DNA of 32,055 bases from Geomonas anaerohicana (lineage in GTDB: Bacteria; Desulfobacterota; Desulfuromonadia; Geobacterales; Geobacteraceae): positions 1 through 32,055 of the forward strand of contig NZ_JAEMHL010000022.1 in the NCBI RefSeq assembly GCF_016458305.1. Reading direction: 5' to 3'. The translations under genes and the position numbers were made by a program. This document shows positions 1 through 7,996 of this stretch, piece after piece; within the stretch, counting starts at the first letter, position 1, and each line of letters starts with the position of its first letter. The notes under the pieces are model-generated. The model had not been told where the DNA came from and did not search any database. It saw only the letters and a list, made by a program, of their open reading frames with translations.

Positions 1-5
1 CAATG

Positions 6-297
6 CTAGAAAAACTCTTTTCTTGCATAGGGGAACTTTTTTGCCCTTGACCGACAGCCTTTAATGGGTGACCCCAGATTCCCGCGCATGAAGCGGGCGA
101 GGTTGGTTTGGCTGGGCCGAAGCAGCAGGTGAAGGTGGTTGGACATCAAAGCCCAGGCAAGACAGTCCATCTCCATCTTTACGAGGAGTTCGGTAAAATG
201 ATCGACAGGTATCGAGAAAGATGTCACGTCGCTCTATACCCCTGACGATGACGTGCTGAAGGACGCCGGCTATGTCAAGGCGTGCGGCTCGTGGCAT
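6..297 (-). pseudogene. Broken REP-associated (Y1/IS200-like) transposase remnant
   Basis: Two reading frames together resemble the N-terminal half of a Y1 (HUH) transposase of the REP-associated type. The first frame, starting at the ATG at 297, reads MPRAARLDIAGVLQHVIVRG and then IERRDIF, typical of the family N-terminus. The reading frame is then lost near 215-225, and the second frame continues with the family-like stretch CLAWALMSNHLHLLLR, where HLH is the metal-binding HUH-type motif. After ARFMR the sequence no longer resembles the family, and the tyrosine-containing C-terminal part is absent. The gene is therefore both frameshifted and 3' truncated, and cannot make an active enzyme. 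These enzymes normally mobilise or maintain REP-type palindromes, which do occur elsewhere in this window. Confidence 0.7.
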
Positions 298-343
298 GCA
301 CCCCAGCCTACCAGCCAACGCCTTAAAGTCAACTAATCAACAC

Positions 344-402
344 CGTCCCCCTGCCTCCGTCCCCCTGCCTCCCCATAATTTCATGGGCGTCCCCCTGACT
401 CC
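344..402. repeat. Three copies of a C-rich 14-bp repeat
   Basis: The unit CGTCCCCCTGCCTC occurs at 344-357 and 358-371, and a one-base variant (CGTCCCCCTGACTC) at 388-401. It lies between the transposase remnant and the end of the reverse transcriptase gene. Short C-rich repeats next to a REP-associated transposase may be its former substrate, but this is inference. Nothing else is visible between 298 and 420. Confidence 0.5.
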
Positions 403-420
403 TTTTCTCTTAAAGGCCCT

Positions 421-3400
421 TTAGCCTAAAAAGAAGTTCCGCAAAAACTCTTGAGCCCAAATTGTTTCATTTCTATTTTTCACAATAATAAGGTCATCAC
501 ACTTATGCTCTGAAAGTACTATGTCTAGTTCCAGCTTTAATGGAATTTTTTTATCTTGGAAATAATCGTTTATAAAGTTTATTTCCTCAAAGAACCATTT
601 GTATGCCGCATTTATAAATATGCAATGGAATCTGCATTTGTCTTTGCTTTCACCACACAACTTAGATATGACATTTGTAGCAGAGGGTATTTTGCATACA
701 GATTCGCATTTGCTTTTAATTGAATCCTCTTCCAGATGCATATTTGGTAAATACTTATGGGAGATGCAAATTTTTACGGTCGTACTTTTTGTTGATAAAG
801 GCTCAGTCCTCTCAATTCTAATGCTTTCTACGCTCAGATGTTTTGCCCAATGGAAAATTGAAATATCATTCATTCTTTGGAAATTTCTGTCAATGACCTC
901 TCTAGATACGCGTTCACTACTAACATCACAGAGATCAGCAATTCTGAGTAACAACGAAAGCAACTTTAAGTTTAATGGATGCCGACCATCATGAAGGTCG
1001 TCAGTAAGTAAACTCTTAAACTGAGATTTGTACCATCCATGTGACGCTGAAATAATGCCGACATCTCGCCTCTCAGCGACAGACAGTGGAAGTTGTGGGT
1101 AGTCACTGTTCAATTCTTGTTCGGACACGTATGGGTGGCGGTCGCGAACTAAACTTTCGTAAAAATTTTCAATGCCTTTGTGGACGTCAAATAAAAGCTT
1201 ATAATTTAGTTTGTCAGATAAATTTTTAGGATTAATTACTGGCAGTCGAGACATATCCCTAGACAAGTTGGTGAAATTTATACTGCTTTTGTCATAAATA
1301 GCTTTAGAAGAAGGTGGTGAAAGCATCGCGATATCGTGCAAATAACATGCAGTTAAAAGTCGGAACATTTCTTTTTTGTTAAGATAAATACAAAAACCGG
1401 ATTCTTCAATTATTAGATGGATTGCGGATACTAATTGACGTGCATGCTCTTGATTATGAAGAGTATAAAAATAACAATCTTTGGATCCATGCTTCCAACT
1501 ATTTTCAACATATCGAATTACCCTAAACAGTTTGTCCGTTAACTCACCGTCATTTATGTAATGATGTACAATCTTCGAAGTCTCGAAGTATGAGGGATCT
1601 ATGATTGATCGGTTACTGTCACTTGTGTCAGTAAGTATAATGAGGGCCAACTCTGTATACTTTTTCAGGCTTAGCCCGTTTGCTTTTGAAAGTTGCAACA
1701 ATCGGAACTGCCAAAAAGTCAGGCCGTACGGAAGGGCTTTAACATTATTGCCAAGCACTTCGACTTCAAAGAGGCATTTAAATAAGTTTCCGATAGCCGA
1801 GCGCCAAATTTTTGAAGGAGACTGGTAGTATAGGAGTTCATTCTGATAACCAGGATTACCGTATAATGTTACTTGGTCATTTTTTTCATCTACCCAAATA
1901 TAATGTGGATCTAATACGCTGTGTGGTATCAACGATTTGCTTGATTGCTGTATGGCTAGCCAATTGAATACTTTATGAAGTATCCTGCGTTTTGTCTCGT
2001 GGCTAAGCGATGCCCCCACCTCCCATAAACTGTTTGCACCAGTGGCAACCTCTTTTCGCAGAAATGTTCTAAAATTGGTTCTATTGTGTTTAAAAAACCT
2101 GTAGCTTACACCTTTAAACTTTTCATCATGTAAATACCCCGGATCCTCCCAATAAGGTGAAAATATTGTGTATCTAAGAATATTATCTTTCTGAACCAGG
2201 CGCGGAGTAACTGACCTCTTTTGGTACAGAGTTGGGAGATAAGGACTGTCTTTTTTGTGTATTACATGCAATGCTGCTAGCAGTTCACGGTCATCTGCTG
2301 ATAACGGCCTTGCGTTTACCAACTCTCTGAAATACCTATACCACTCTTCATGGCACCGTGACATTGCAGCTTTAAGATAAAGAGGCTTGCTTGTTATTGA
2401 TTCAAGCAGTGCAACTATCTCTTTACGTCTAATGTTGCTTAAGCGAAGTTCGGATGGAGACCACCTGAACAGATACTGGAAAGCTAAGTATCTGACATAT
2501 GAAATTTCTTCAAATTGTGGTTCTGTTGCCAATTTCTCAAAAAGGTCTAAAAGGCGTTGCCGATCTCTTACCGTACTTGTGGTAATAAATAATACATGCA
2601 GCATTGCAACTAAGTTAGATCCAAGAAGTTCATCAGTTGTGATTCGGTCATAACCTTTATTCCACTCTTCAGAAGTTGTTATAAGCCTCGTCACTCGATA
2701 GCTTACAAACTTATTCAGTCTTTCTATAAACTTATCATTTTCATTACCAAATACCTTTTTAGCTTCGTCTAGTAAGTTCAAAAGGTTGTTTTTCATTTTT
2801 ACATTGCCATCTACGGCCAATATTACGTCGTCATTTATTGCTCTATTCAAATTCGACGCTTTTCCCATTAGTTTGGCTTCAAGTTTTTTATTGTCGTCTA
2901 GTCGCACTACCTTTGATTTTAAATCATTTACACTAAGACTAAGTTCGACACGCAAAATCTTTTTAAGACTGTCGAATGTCTTATTTGCTTGTGCTTTTCT
3001 CTCAAAGTAAAATCTGAAGTCATCCACGTATGCAAAATATTTAGATCTGGTCAACAAACCTTTATTTTTTAGCGTTCTAAATACATCTTTTAAGTAAAAC
3101 ATTGCTAATATGGGGGAATACAATGTGCCTTGAGGCAATCCCTGAATATCAATCCTCTCACCTTTGTAATCCACCTGTGGGATATTTAATATCTTTTTTA
3201 ACCACAGGAGTAGTATGTCACCATACTCAAGATTAGGTTTTACAATGTGCTTTGAAATTGCAGAAAGCAAAGTTTGGTGATTTATCGAAGGGTAAAACTG
3301 TTCGATATCTAATTCAATTAGATATTTGTAATGTGATGTTTCATCAAGAGCCTTTATTTCCTGTTCTACAAACTTTGAATAACCCTCCTGCCATCTTTGG

Positions 3401-3780
3401 TAGAAATAAATTGAATTCGTATTCTGTATTTTATATCCGAAATTTTCCGTGGCTAAAAGAGGTGAAATAAATTCCGAAATAACATTTAAAACACACTGAG
3501 CAACTACTGCATCGAAGAAACTTATTCTCGCGAGTGGCCTCATAACCCATGTCTCATTTATTTTCTTTTTAGGCTTATTTAAGATTTCTATCGGCAAGAA
3601 TTGAAATTTATCTGGTTGTTTCAGTCTTTCCTTAATGTACGTATATATTTTTGGAGTACAACCTTCAAAGAGGTCTTGTTCATGATTCGAAGAAATCTCC
3701 CTGTTCATATGGGTATTTTTTGTTCTCTCGAATGCAAGATTGATATTTCTGTAATCTGTGAGTCTATTAAGTAAATCCAT
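421..3780 (-). CDS. Reverse transcriptase fused to HD phosphohydrolase-like domain (candidate UG/Abi-type defence RT)
   Basis: About 1,119 residues. A reverse transcriptase domain occupies roughly residues 60-330 (numbering from a GTG two codons upstream): motif A LIELDIEQFYPSINH near 156-170, motif B QGLPQGTLYSP near 215-225, and catalytic motif C YVDD at 253-256, so both aspartates of the active site are present. Residues about 330-720 look all-helical, without a thumb/maturase or endonuclease domain. Residues about 770-960 carry an HD-type metal pattern: H777/H781, H817-D818 (YLHDIA), H916 (SASHGW) and D951/D954 (RIADLCD). A beta-rich tail follows. This order of RT, helical middle and C-terminal enzyme is that of UG/Abi-group defence RTs; assignment to that group is inference. 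The ATG at 3780 is preferred over GTG 3786 because GAGGT sits six bases upstream of it. The gene is strikingly AT-rich beside its neighbours, indicating horizontal acquisition. Confidence 0.88.
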   Translation of the reverse strand: MDLLNRLTDYRNINLAFERTKNTHMNREISSNHEQDLFEGCTPKIYTYIKERLKQPDKFQFLPIEILNKPKKKINETWVMRPLARISFFDAVVAQCVLNVISEFISPLLATENFGYKIQNTNSIYFYQRWQEGYSKFVEQEIKALDETSHYKYLIELDIEQFYPSINHQTLLSAISKHIVKPNLEYGDILLLWLKKILNIPQVDYKGERIDIQGLPQGTLYSPILAMFYLKDVFRTLKNKGLLTRSKYFAYVDDFRFYFERKAQANKTFDSLKKILRVELSLSVNDLKSKVVRLDDNKKLEAKLMGKASNLNRAINDDVILAVDGNVKMKNNLLNLLDEAKKVFGNENDKFIERLNKFVSYRVTRLITTSEEWNKGYDRITTDELLGSNLVAMLHVLFITTSTVRDRQRLLDLFEKLATEPQFEEISYVRYLAFQYLFRWSPSELRLSNIRRKEIVALLESITSKPLYLKAAMSRCHEEWYRYFRELVNARPLSADDRELLAALHVIHKKDSPYLPTLYQKRSVTPRLVQKDNILRYTIFSPYWEDPGYLHDEKFKGVSYRFFKHNRTNFRTFLRKEVATGANSLWEVGASLSHETKRRILHKVFNWLAIQQSSKSLIPHSVLDPHYIWVDEKNDQVTLYGNPGYQNELLYYQSPSKIWRSAIGNLFKCLFEVEVLGNNVKALPYGLTFWQFRLLQLSKANGLSLKKYTELALIILTDTSDSNRSIIDPSYFETSKIVHHYINDGELTDKLFRVIRYVENSWKHGSKDCYFYTLHNQEHARQLVSAIHLIIEESGFCIYLNKKEMFRLLTACYLHDIAMLSPPSSKAIYDKSSINFTNLSRDMSRLPVINPKNLSDKLNYKLLFDVHKGIENFYESLVRDRHPYVSEQELNSDYPQLPLSVAERRDVGIISASHGWYKSQFKSLLTDDLHDGRHPLNLKLLSLLLRIADLCDVSSERVSREVIDRNFQRMNDISIFHWAKHLSVESIRIERTEPLSTKSTTVKICISHKYLPNMHLEEDSIKSKCESVCKIPSATNVISKLCGESKDKCRFHCIFINAAYKWFFEEINFINDYFQDKKIPLKLELDIVLSEHKCDDLIIVKNRNETIWAQEFLRNFFLG

Positions 3781-3841
3781 TCCCACACCTCTTCTATTGG
3801 TCTGCGTAATATCTTCAACTATTGAAATACGGGAAAAGCAC

Positions 3842-4336
3842 CTAGAAGTTTACAGCAACCTGCCGTATCCTCGGCCACTTACTCCCTTCTCTTCCTTTTA
3901 GTAGAATCGACGCTGCATCCGGTCCGTTCCCACCCTCTCGCGGGACCTCAGTGCCCTTCCGCTTGAAGTGCTTGGCCACCAGGTTTTCGAACTCGCCCCA
4001 GCTCATTTCGTTCAACGATGCGACATCCGTGCGGGACTTGACGGTTTCGTAGAGCTTGCGCTGTCTTACAGAGTTATACGCAGAGAGAGCTGCTGCAAAG
4101 AGGAATGCGACAGGAAAGATTATTTGCCCAAACATCGCAAGGACGATGTAAAGGCCTTTGACCGCCGCGTCACCCATCTGTCCGGGTGCTGCAGTGGCCG
4201 GCATTATTGGCCGGGCGGCGACTGCGTGAAGAATAACGTACGAGACAAGGGCAAGGATGACGGAAACCCACCAGGGGAATTTGCTGGCGATGATAATGAG
4301 ATCTTCGATGGGGCTGGTGCGCGGTCTTCGTGCCAT
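3842..4336 (-). pseudogene. Membrane-anchored Mrr-type restriction endonuclease, C-terminally truncated
   Basis: 164 codons. Two transmembrane helices are predicted near residues 22-40 and 62-86, followed by a segment typical of the start of an Mrr-type nuclease domain (MSWGEFENLVAKHFKRKG at 111-128, then GGNGPD at 135-140). The family normally continues with a GVD segment and a Q-C-K motif supplying the catalytic lysine. Here the chain runs into KGREGSKWPRIRQVAVNF and stops, so the catalytic core is missing. Full-length relatives place the nuclease on the cytoplasmic side of the membrane and are usually considered restriction or defence proteins. It lies 61 bp upstream of the RT gene on the same strand and could be co-transcribed with it. 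I call it a probable pseudogene; an expressed short membrane protein is not excluded. An AGGAG lies 14 bases upstream of the ATG. Confidence 0.6.
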
Positions 4337-4430
4337 GTGACTTTACGGAACTCCTGAAGGGGAAATCGTAAACACACAATTAGCACATAGATTGGCTTTA
4401 ATAAAGCAGAATCAACATCTAACCTTGGGC

Positions 4431-4494
4431 ACGCAAAGCCGCAAAGGCGCAAAGAAAGTGCGATTACAGGGATAAAGGGGATGAAAGGGATAAC
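4431..4494. repeat. Dispersed intergenic repeat (ACGCAAAG / AGGGATAA type)
   Basis: The left part has the 8-9 bp unit CGCAAAGG repeated three times, and the right part has AGGGATAAAGGGGATGAAAG. The same two-part arrangement recurs at 6116-6180, the right part alone at 7341-7370, and an inverted pair of the left part at 27142-27226. No coding potential is evident. Confidence 0.7.
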
Positions 4495-4501
4495 TGCCAG
4501 G

Positions 4502-5177
4502 GCTGGAGGCTCAACCTTTGTCGTTCTCAATTTACTAGCGGGGCTGGAGGCTCAACCTTCTAGATTTTGAATTTACGGACGAGGCCGAAGGCTCAGCCTT
4601 TTAGGTTTTCAATTTACTTCCGACGCCGGAGGCTCAACCTTTCGGGTTTTGAATTTACTGGCCAAACCGGAGGCTCAGCCTCTGTCATTTTGATTTTACT
4701 GACGAGGCTGGAGGCTGAACCTTTGGCAATTTGAATTTACTCCTGACGCTGGAGGCTCAACCTCTGGCGTTTTCAATTTACTCTCGACGCTGGAGGCTCA
4801 ACCTCTGGCGTTTTCAATTTACTCTCGACGCTGGAGGTTCAACCTTTGGCGATTTGAATTTACTCTCGGCGCTGGAGGCTCAGCCTTTTGCGCTCTCAAT
4901 TTACTGGCGAGGCCAGAGGCTCAGCCTTTTGCGTTCTGAAATTACTCCCGAGGCCGGAGGCTCAACCTTTCGTGTTTTCAATTAACTCCCGACACTGGAG
5001 GCTCAACCTTTGGCGATTTGAATTTACTCCCGGCGCTGGAGGCTCAGCCTTTGGCGCTCGCAATTTACTGGCGAGGCCAGAGGTTCAGCCTCTGGCGTTT
5101 GCAATTTACTGAAGAGGCCGGAAGCTCAGCCTTTGGGGGGTTGAATTTTCTCCCGACACCGGAGGCTCAACCTTTCT
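4502..5177. repeat. 41-bp tandem repeat array, about 17 copies, each containing a hairpin
   Basis: Units begin at 4502, 4543, 4584, 4625, 4666, 4707, 4748, 4789 and so on to 5158. The first and last starts differ by 656 bp, exactly 16 periods, so the register has been kept with no net insertion or deletion. Two adjacent units (4748-4829) are identical. The first 21 bases of each unit are an imperfect palindrome, for example GCCAGAGGTTCAGCCTCTGG at 5076-5095; the other 20 bases include an AATTTACT block. 41 is not a multiple of three, so a reading frame through the array shifts phase at each unit, and the apparent plus-strand frames here are artefacts. This array fills most of the gap between the Mrr-like gene and the FN3-like gene. 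Confidence 0.92.
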
Positions 5178-5294
5178 TGAGGATGTAGGAGAACCCGCTT
5201 GGTTCTTGAGCTTTGGCAACGCTGACAGCCCCTGCGCGAGAATTGGTCTTGGCTTCTGGAGGGATGAAGTGGGTTCTTGGGGATTCGGTGAGGG

Positions 5295-5325
5295 GTGCGG
5301 CTGCAGTTGAATTCTGCAGCCGCAC
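5295..5325. terminator. Perfect 12-bp hairpin downstream of the FN3-like gene
   Basis: GTGCGGCTGCAG and its exact reverse complement are separated by a 7-base loop, 12 bp beyond the stop codon of the minus-strand gene at 5338-5988. Neither strand shows a run of T after the stem, so it is either a weak intrinsic terminator or a stabilising 3' hairpin. Confidence 0.5.
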
Positions 5326-5337
5326 CAAACTGGAGGG

Positions 5338-5988
5338 CTAACTCAGCACGATGTCGACAACGGAGGACCACGGCCCGTAGCCGGCGCTGTTGTGGTACCT
5401 GGCCCGAATGTAGTAACGTTTCACCAGGTCGCCTTTCATTTCCACCTTGCACTTGTAGGCTCTCTCCGCGCTTTTCCAGGAGGATTCATCGTTGGGGGTT
5501 TCCGTGAACTGAACCTCGAGGCTGCCCATGCCTGCAACCTTGTTCACCAGGACATAGTAGATCCCGGACCCCTTGGGGCCTGGCTTGAGTTCCACCTTGG
5601 TCGGCTGCCCGGGCACGGAGGCGGTTGCCGGTTTTGTTGTATAGACCCTGTGGCTTAAGTCGTAGCCGACATCCATCAGCGAGGGGTCTTTGTGGTACGT
5701 GGCGAACATAACTGAGTGCTGGCAGGCGAAGGTGACCTTCATAAAGATCTCTTCGCGAGTATTGTCCCTCTCTTCCGCCATGAGTTTGTCGCCATGCTTC
5801 GCGGCGTTTGACTTTTGCCCCAGGAGATCCGCCAGCGAATCAAACGTCTCTGCCACCGGGACATGTTTCCCGACGTCTTGAAAGGCTGCGTGCCCCCTTA
5901 TCCTTCCAGCAAAGGTTCGCACTTCGTGAATGAGATCACCGTCGGATAACTTCGTGAGACTTGACAGGTCGTGCTTAGGAACGAGCAT
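5338..5988 (-). CDS. Protein of unknown function with fibronectin type III-like C-terminus
   Basis: 216 residues from the ATG at 5988, chosen because GGAGG lies five bases upstream; a longer frame to 6036 lacks such a site. No signal peptide or membrane segment is visible. The N-terminal half (about residues 1-110) is helical and charged, and I do not recognise it. The C-terminal half (about 115-216) resembles one FN3 module, ending in RYYIRARYHNSAGYGPWSSV, a typical strand-F/G pattern. FN3 modules usually mediate binding; no catalytic motif is seen. It stands alone between the repeat array and the NadS-like gene and ends at a strong hairpin. Function is unknown. Confidence 0.72.
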   Translation of the reverse strand: MLVPKHDLSSLTKLSDGDLIHEVRTFAGRIRGHAAFQDVGKHVPVAETFDSLADLLGQKSNAAKHGDKLMAEERDNTREEIFMKVTFACQHSVMFATYHKDPSLMDVGYDLSHRVYTTKPATASVPGQPTKVELKPGPKGSGIYYVLVNKVAGMGSLEVQFTETPNDESSWKSAERAYKCKVEMKGDLVKRYYIRARYHNSAGYGPWSSVVDIVLS

Positions 5989-6115
5989 AATGGCCTCCAT
6001 AAATGAGGTTGGATGGACGCCAACATTATTAATCACTAATAAAAGATGTCAAGCGACAGGTCAGTATTTCTCGGAGTCCACCTTCGGGGTTTGGAGGAAG
6101 GCCTGAAGGCATCTC

Positions 6116-6180
6116 ACGCAAAGCCGCAAAGGCGCAAAGAGAAGCGATCTACAGGGATAAAAGGGATAAAAGGGATAACT
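6116..6180. repeat. Dispersed intergenic repeat, second copy
   Basis: Same two-part element as at 4431-4494: ACGCAAAGCCGCAAAGGCGC followed about ten bases later by repeated AGGGATAAA units. It lies in the 321-bp gap (5989-6309) between the FN3-like gene and the NadS-like gene; I see no toxin gene or other feature in the rest of that gap. Confidence 0.7.
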
Positions 6181-6309
6181 GCGAGTTACTGCCGGTGGGC
6201 AACGGAGGTCTCCCTAAGGCTTGGGTTCCAGGACCTAAAAGCGGGACGCAATCATTGCCAGGTTTACGCCCATGCTCCAATGACGTACCGTATTTCAGGG
6301 GGAATATCC

Positions 6310-6612
6310 ATGAGCGATGAACTTTTCCAGGAGTTGTTGGAAAGTGTGAAGCAGGGTGCAGCGATAATGAAAGGGGAGACGGAACCCTCCCGCTCTTTTG
6401 ACTTTCCTGAAACGGAGGTTCGTGCTCTGCGTGAAAGATTTGGGCTGTCCCAAGACAAGTTTGCAAACCTCGTCGGAATCAGCGTCGGGACGCTGCGCAA
6501 TTGGGAACAGGGGCGTCGCAAGCCGGAAGGCCCGGCGCGAGTGCTGCTGAGAATTGCGTTACTACATCCCGAGGCTTTGCTGGACGCCGGTGGGAGGCAT
6601 AAACGGGTGTAG
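6310..6612 (+). CDS. NadS-type XRE family antitoxin, apparently orphan
   Basis: 100 residues. An Xre/Cro helix-turn-helix covers about residues 36-90 (RFGLSQDKFANLVGISVGTL, then RNWEQGRRKPEGPARVLL), with the NWEQG-RRKPEGPA signature characteristic of NadS/HigA-like antitoxins. The N-terminal part (MSDELFQELLESVKQG) also matches this small family. Such proteins normally bind and neutralise a RelE/HigB-like toxin encoded immediately upstream and repress their own operon. No toxin-like frame is present upstream (5989-6309) or downstream (6613-6712). GGGGGA seven bases before the ATG supports this start; a longer in-frame extension to 6046 runs through an intergenic repeat and is rejected. Confidence 0.82.
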   Translation: MSDELFQELLESVKQGAAIMKGETEPSRSFDFPETEVRALRERFGLSQDKFANLVGISVGTLRNWEQGRRKPEGPARVLLRIALLHPEALLDAGGRHKRV

Positions 6613-6712
6613 TCATTGGGCAGCAGTAAAGCTCGTTCAGTCATGGATCGAGATCCAAAAGGAAAATCTGTTGACCGATTGGCACCTCGCCGAAAACGGG
6701 CAGAATCCGTAC

Positions 6713-7180
6713 TCACTCGGCACCAGGCCGTCGATAAATGCCACTATAATCACTTCCGAAGACATAGCGCTCCTGAGGGTTATCCTTTCTCTTAAAGCCA
6801 AACCATTTCATAAGCATCCTTCCCCTCCGGACGTTGCTCACATCCAGCTCAGCCAAAGGTTCCTGCTTGTCGTACTTGTCCCAAGGCAAAGCTGCCCCAC
6901 CAGTTCCTACTTCCAGCACACTGTCAAAGAATACGTAGACCTTGCCTTGCCGTTTATCAAACTGGTATCGGACGTTTAGGTAAATCTGGTTTGATTCCAC
7001 GCAAAAAGGTTCGAGCTTGCCCTCAAGTCGGATGTCTATGCAATCTCCGCAAGCGCAATCCTCAGCGTCAGCTCCTACTTTCACCCACTTCCCAGTTATC
7101 TCGGGACCATTTTCGGCATACGCAATTGTAGCCAGAGAAAGTTGCACCACTACCGCAAGCATGATGGCTCTCGGTGTCAT
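6713..7180 (-). CDS. Secreted protein of unknown function
   Basis: 155 residues from the ATG at 7180, preferred because GGAG lies six bases upstream; the in-frame GTG at 7192 has no such site. The N-terminus (MTPRAIMLAVVVQLSLATIA, then YA-EN) is a classical signal peptide with a probable cleavage after AYA. The mature part has a cysteine cluster (CACGDC, and one further Cys near FCVES), suggesting disulphides in the periplasm, and a C-terminal half rich in aromatic and charged residues. I recognise no known domain. It is transcribed opposite to the NadS-like gene. Confidence 0.65.
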   Translation of the reverse strand: MTPRAIMLAVVVQLSLATIAYAENGPEITGKWVKVGADAEDCACGDCIDIRLEGKLEPFCVESNQIYLNVRYQFDKRQGKVYVFFDSVLEVGTGGAALPWDKYDKQEPLAELDVSNVRRGRMLMKWFGFKRKDNPQERYVFGSDYSGIYRRPGAE

Positions 7181-7215
7181 CGTCTGCTCCACTCTGCCAG
7201 GGCTGTAGCCTCACC

Positions 7216-7261
7216 TTTACACTCTCCGCCCTGTGCGGAAAAAAGGCGGAGTGCGTGTAAA
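7216..7261. other. Long imperfect hairpin upstream of the secreted-protein gene
   Basis: TTTACACTCTCCGCC at 7216-7230 pairs with GGCGGAGTGCGTGTAAA at 7245-7261 apart from a small bulge, leaving a 14-base loop. It lies 36 bp upstream of the minus-strand gene ending at 6713, and about 150 bp beyond the stop of the gene at 7403-7996. It could be a terminator or attenuator between the two. No T-run follows on either strand. Confidence 0.4.
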
Positions 7262-7340
7262 TGTACCAAGGTGTGGGCTGAGGGCAACCTTCTGCCTGAT
7301 TCTCTTATGTTTTCCTACGCTTACAACTAGAAAATGACTA

Positions 7341-7370
7341 ACAGGGATGAAGGGGATGAAAGGGATAGGA
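7341..7370. repeat. Partial dispersed repeat (AGGGATGAAGGGGATGAAAG type)
   Basis: Matches the right-hand part of the elements at 4431-4494 and 6116-6180 without the ACGCAAAG half. It lies in the 222-bp gap between two minus-strand genes. Confidence 0.55.
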
Positions 7371-7402
7371 CATGGTTTACGTGAGAAATTCTTCGGGCAT
7401 GG

Positions 7403-7996
7403 CTAAGGCTTGATGAGAGCTGTCAGTTTGCGGCGCAGGGCAGACCATTTTGCTACTGTCTTTTTTGATGCCGGCGGGACTTTGTAGCCATCGTCTCTGG
7501 TTACGTGCAACGCTGTGGCTGATGCATCTATGTAGTAGATGCGGTAGCAGTAAGGGGTAATCTCTGAACCTGTAGGTTCTTTCTCTCCGACTATCAATCC
7601 AGCAGTTTTCCGCTGCTTTGCGATGTCACAGGCTGGCACAGGTATTAGGCCGTCAGATTTCGCGTCTGCTGCCTGCTCTGCCAGATACTCAGGTTTGAAG
7701 AAGTGCCCATCTTCAAGCTCATACGTTTCCCCCATTTTGTTTCCGCGCCTATATATCAGTATTTTCGATTCCTTTGTCGGGGAGGAGCACTGGATAAGAG
7801 TTGCATCAGAGGATTGACTGTAGGCGATGATTCCGGAATACCCGGAACATGGAGATGTCATCAAGTCATCTGCCAATATGTTTATTGCGCAGACTCCTAA
7901 TGAACAATCTGCAGGTGTGGCCTTCTCAGTTGCCCATGATGGAGAGATCACACCAATTTGCACCACCAACGCTGCAATTGCCCTAGATATCAACAT
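7403..7996 (-). CDS. Secreted protein of unknown function
   Basis: 197 residues. The N-terminus MLISRAIAALVVQIGVISPS followed by WATEK is a signal peptide with likely cleavage after SWA. The mature chain has several cysteines (CSLGVC, PCSGY, QCSS, ACDIA, YCYR), consistent with a disulphide-bonded periplasmic or extracellular protein. No catalytic motif or known domain is recognised. Its start overlaps the end of the upstream gene (7983-8957) by 14 bp, which implies translational coupling and a functional link to that putative wall-degrading enzyme, perhaps as an immunity or accessory protein. That role is inference. The ribosome site is a G-run close to the ATG. Confidence 0.66.
   Translation of the reverse strand: MLISRAIAALVVQIGVISPSWATEKATPADCSLGVCAINILADDLMTSPCSGYSGIIAYSQSSDATLIQCSSPTKESKILIYRRGNKMGETYELEDGHFFKPEYLAEQAADAKSDGLIPVPACDIAKQRKTAGLIVGEKEPTGSEITPYCYRIYYIDASATALHVTRDDGYKVPPASKKTVAKWSALRRKLTALIKP

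Noticed and set aside
421..3780. Group II intron maturase or retron RT
   Set aside because: No maturase X or HNH domain and no intron-like flanks; the protein is far longer than a retron RT, and I saw no msr/msd-like inverted repeats in the 61-bp upstream gap.
4731..5112. Repeat-encoded proteins in the 41-bp array
   Set aside because: 41 is not divisible by three, so frames change every unit; frames are open only because stops are rare in two phases.
4502..5177. CRISPR array
   Set aside because: Period is a constant 41 bp with the whole unit repeated; there are no unique spacers and no cas genes.
6046..6309. Longer start for the NadS-like protein
   Set aside because: The extension translates an intergenic repeat; a good ribosome site precedes the ATG at 6310.
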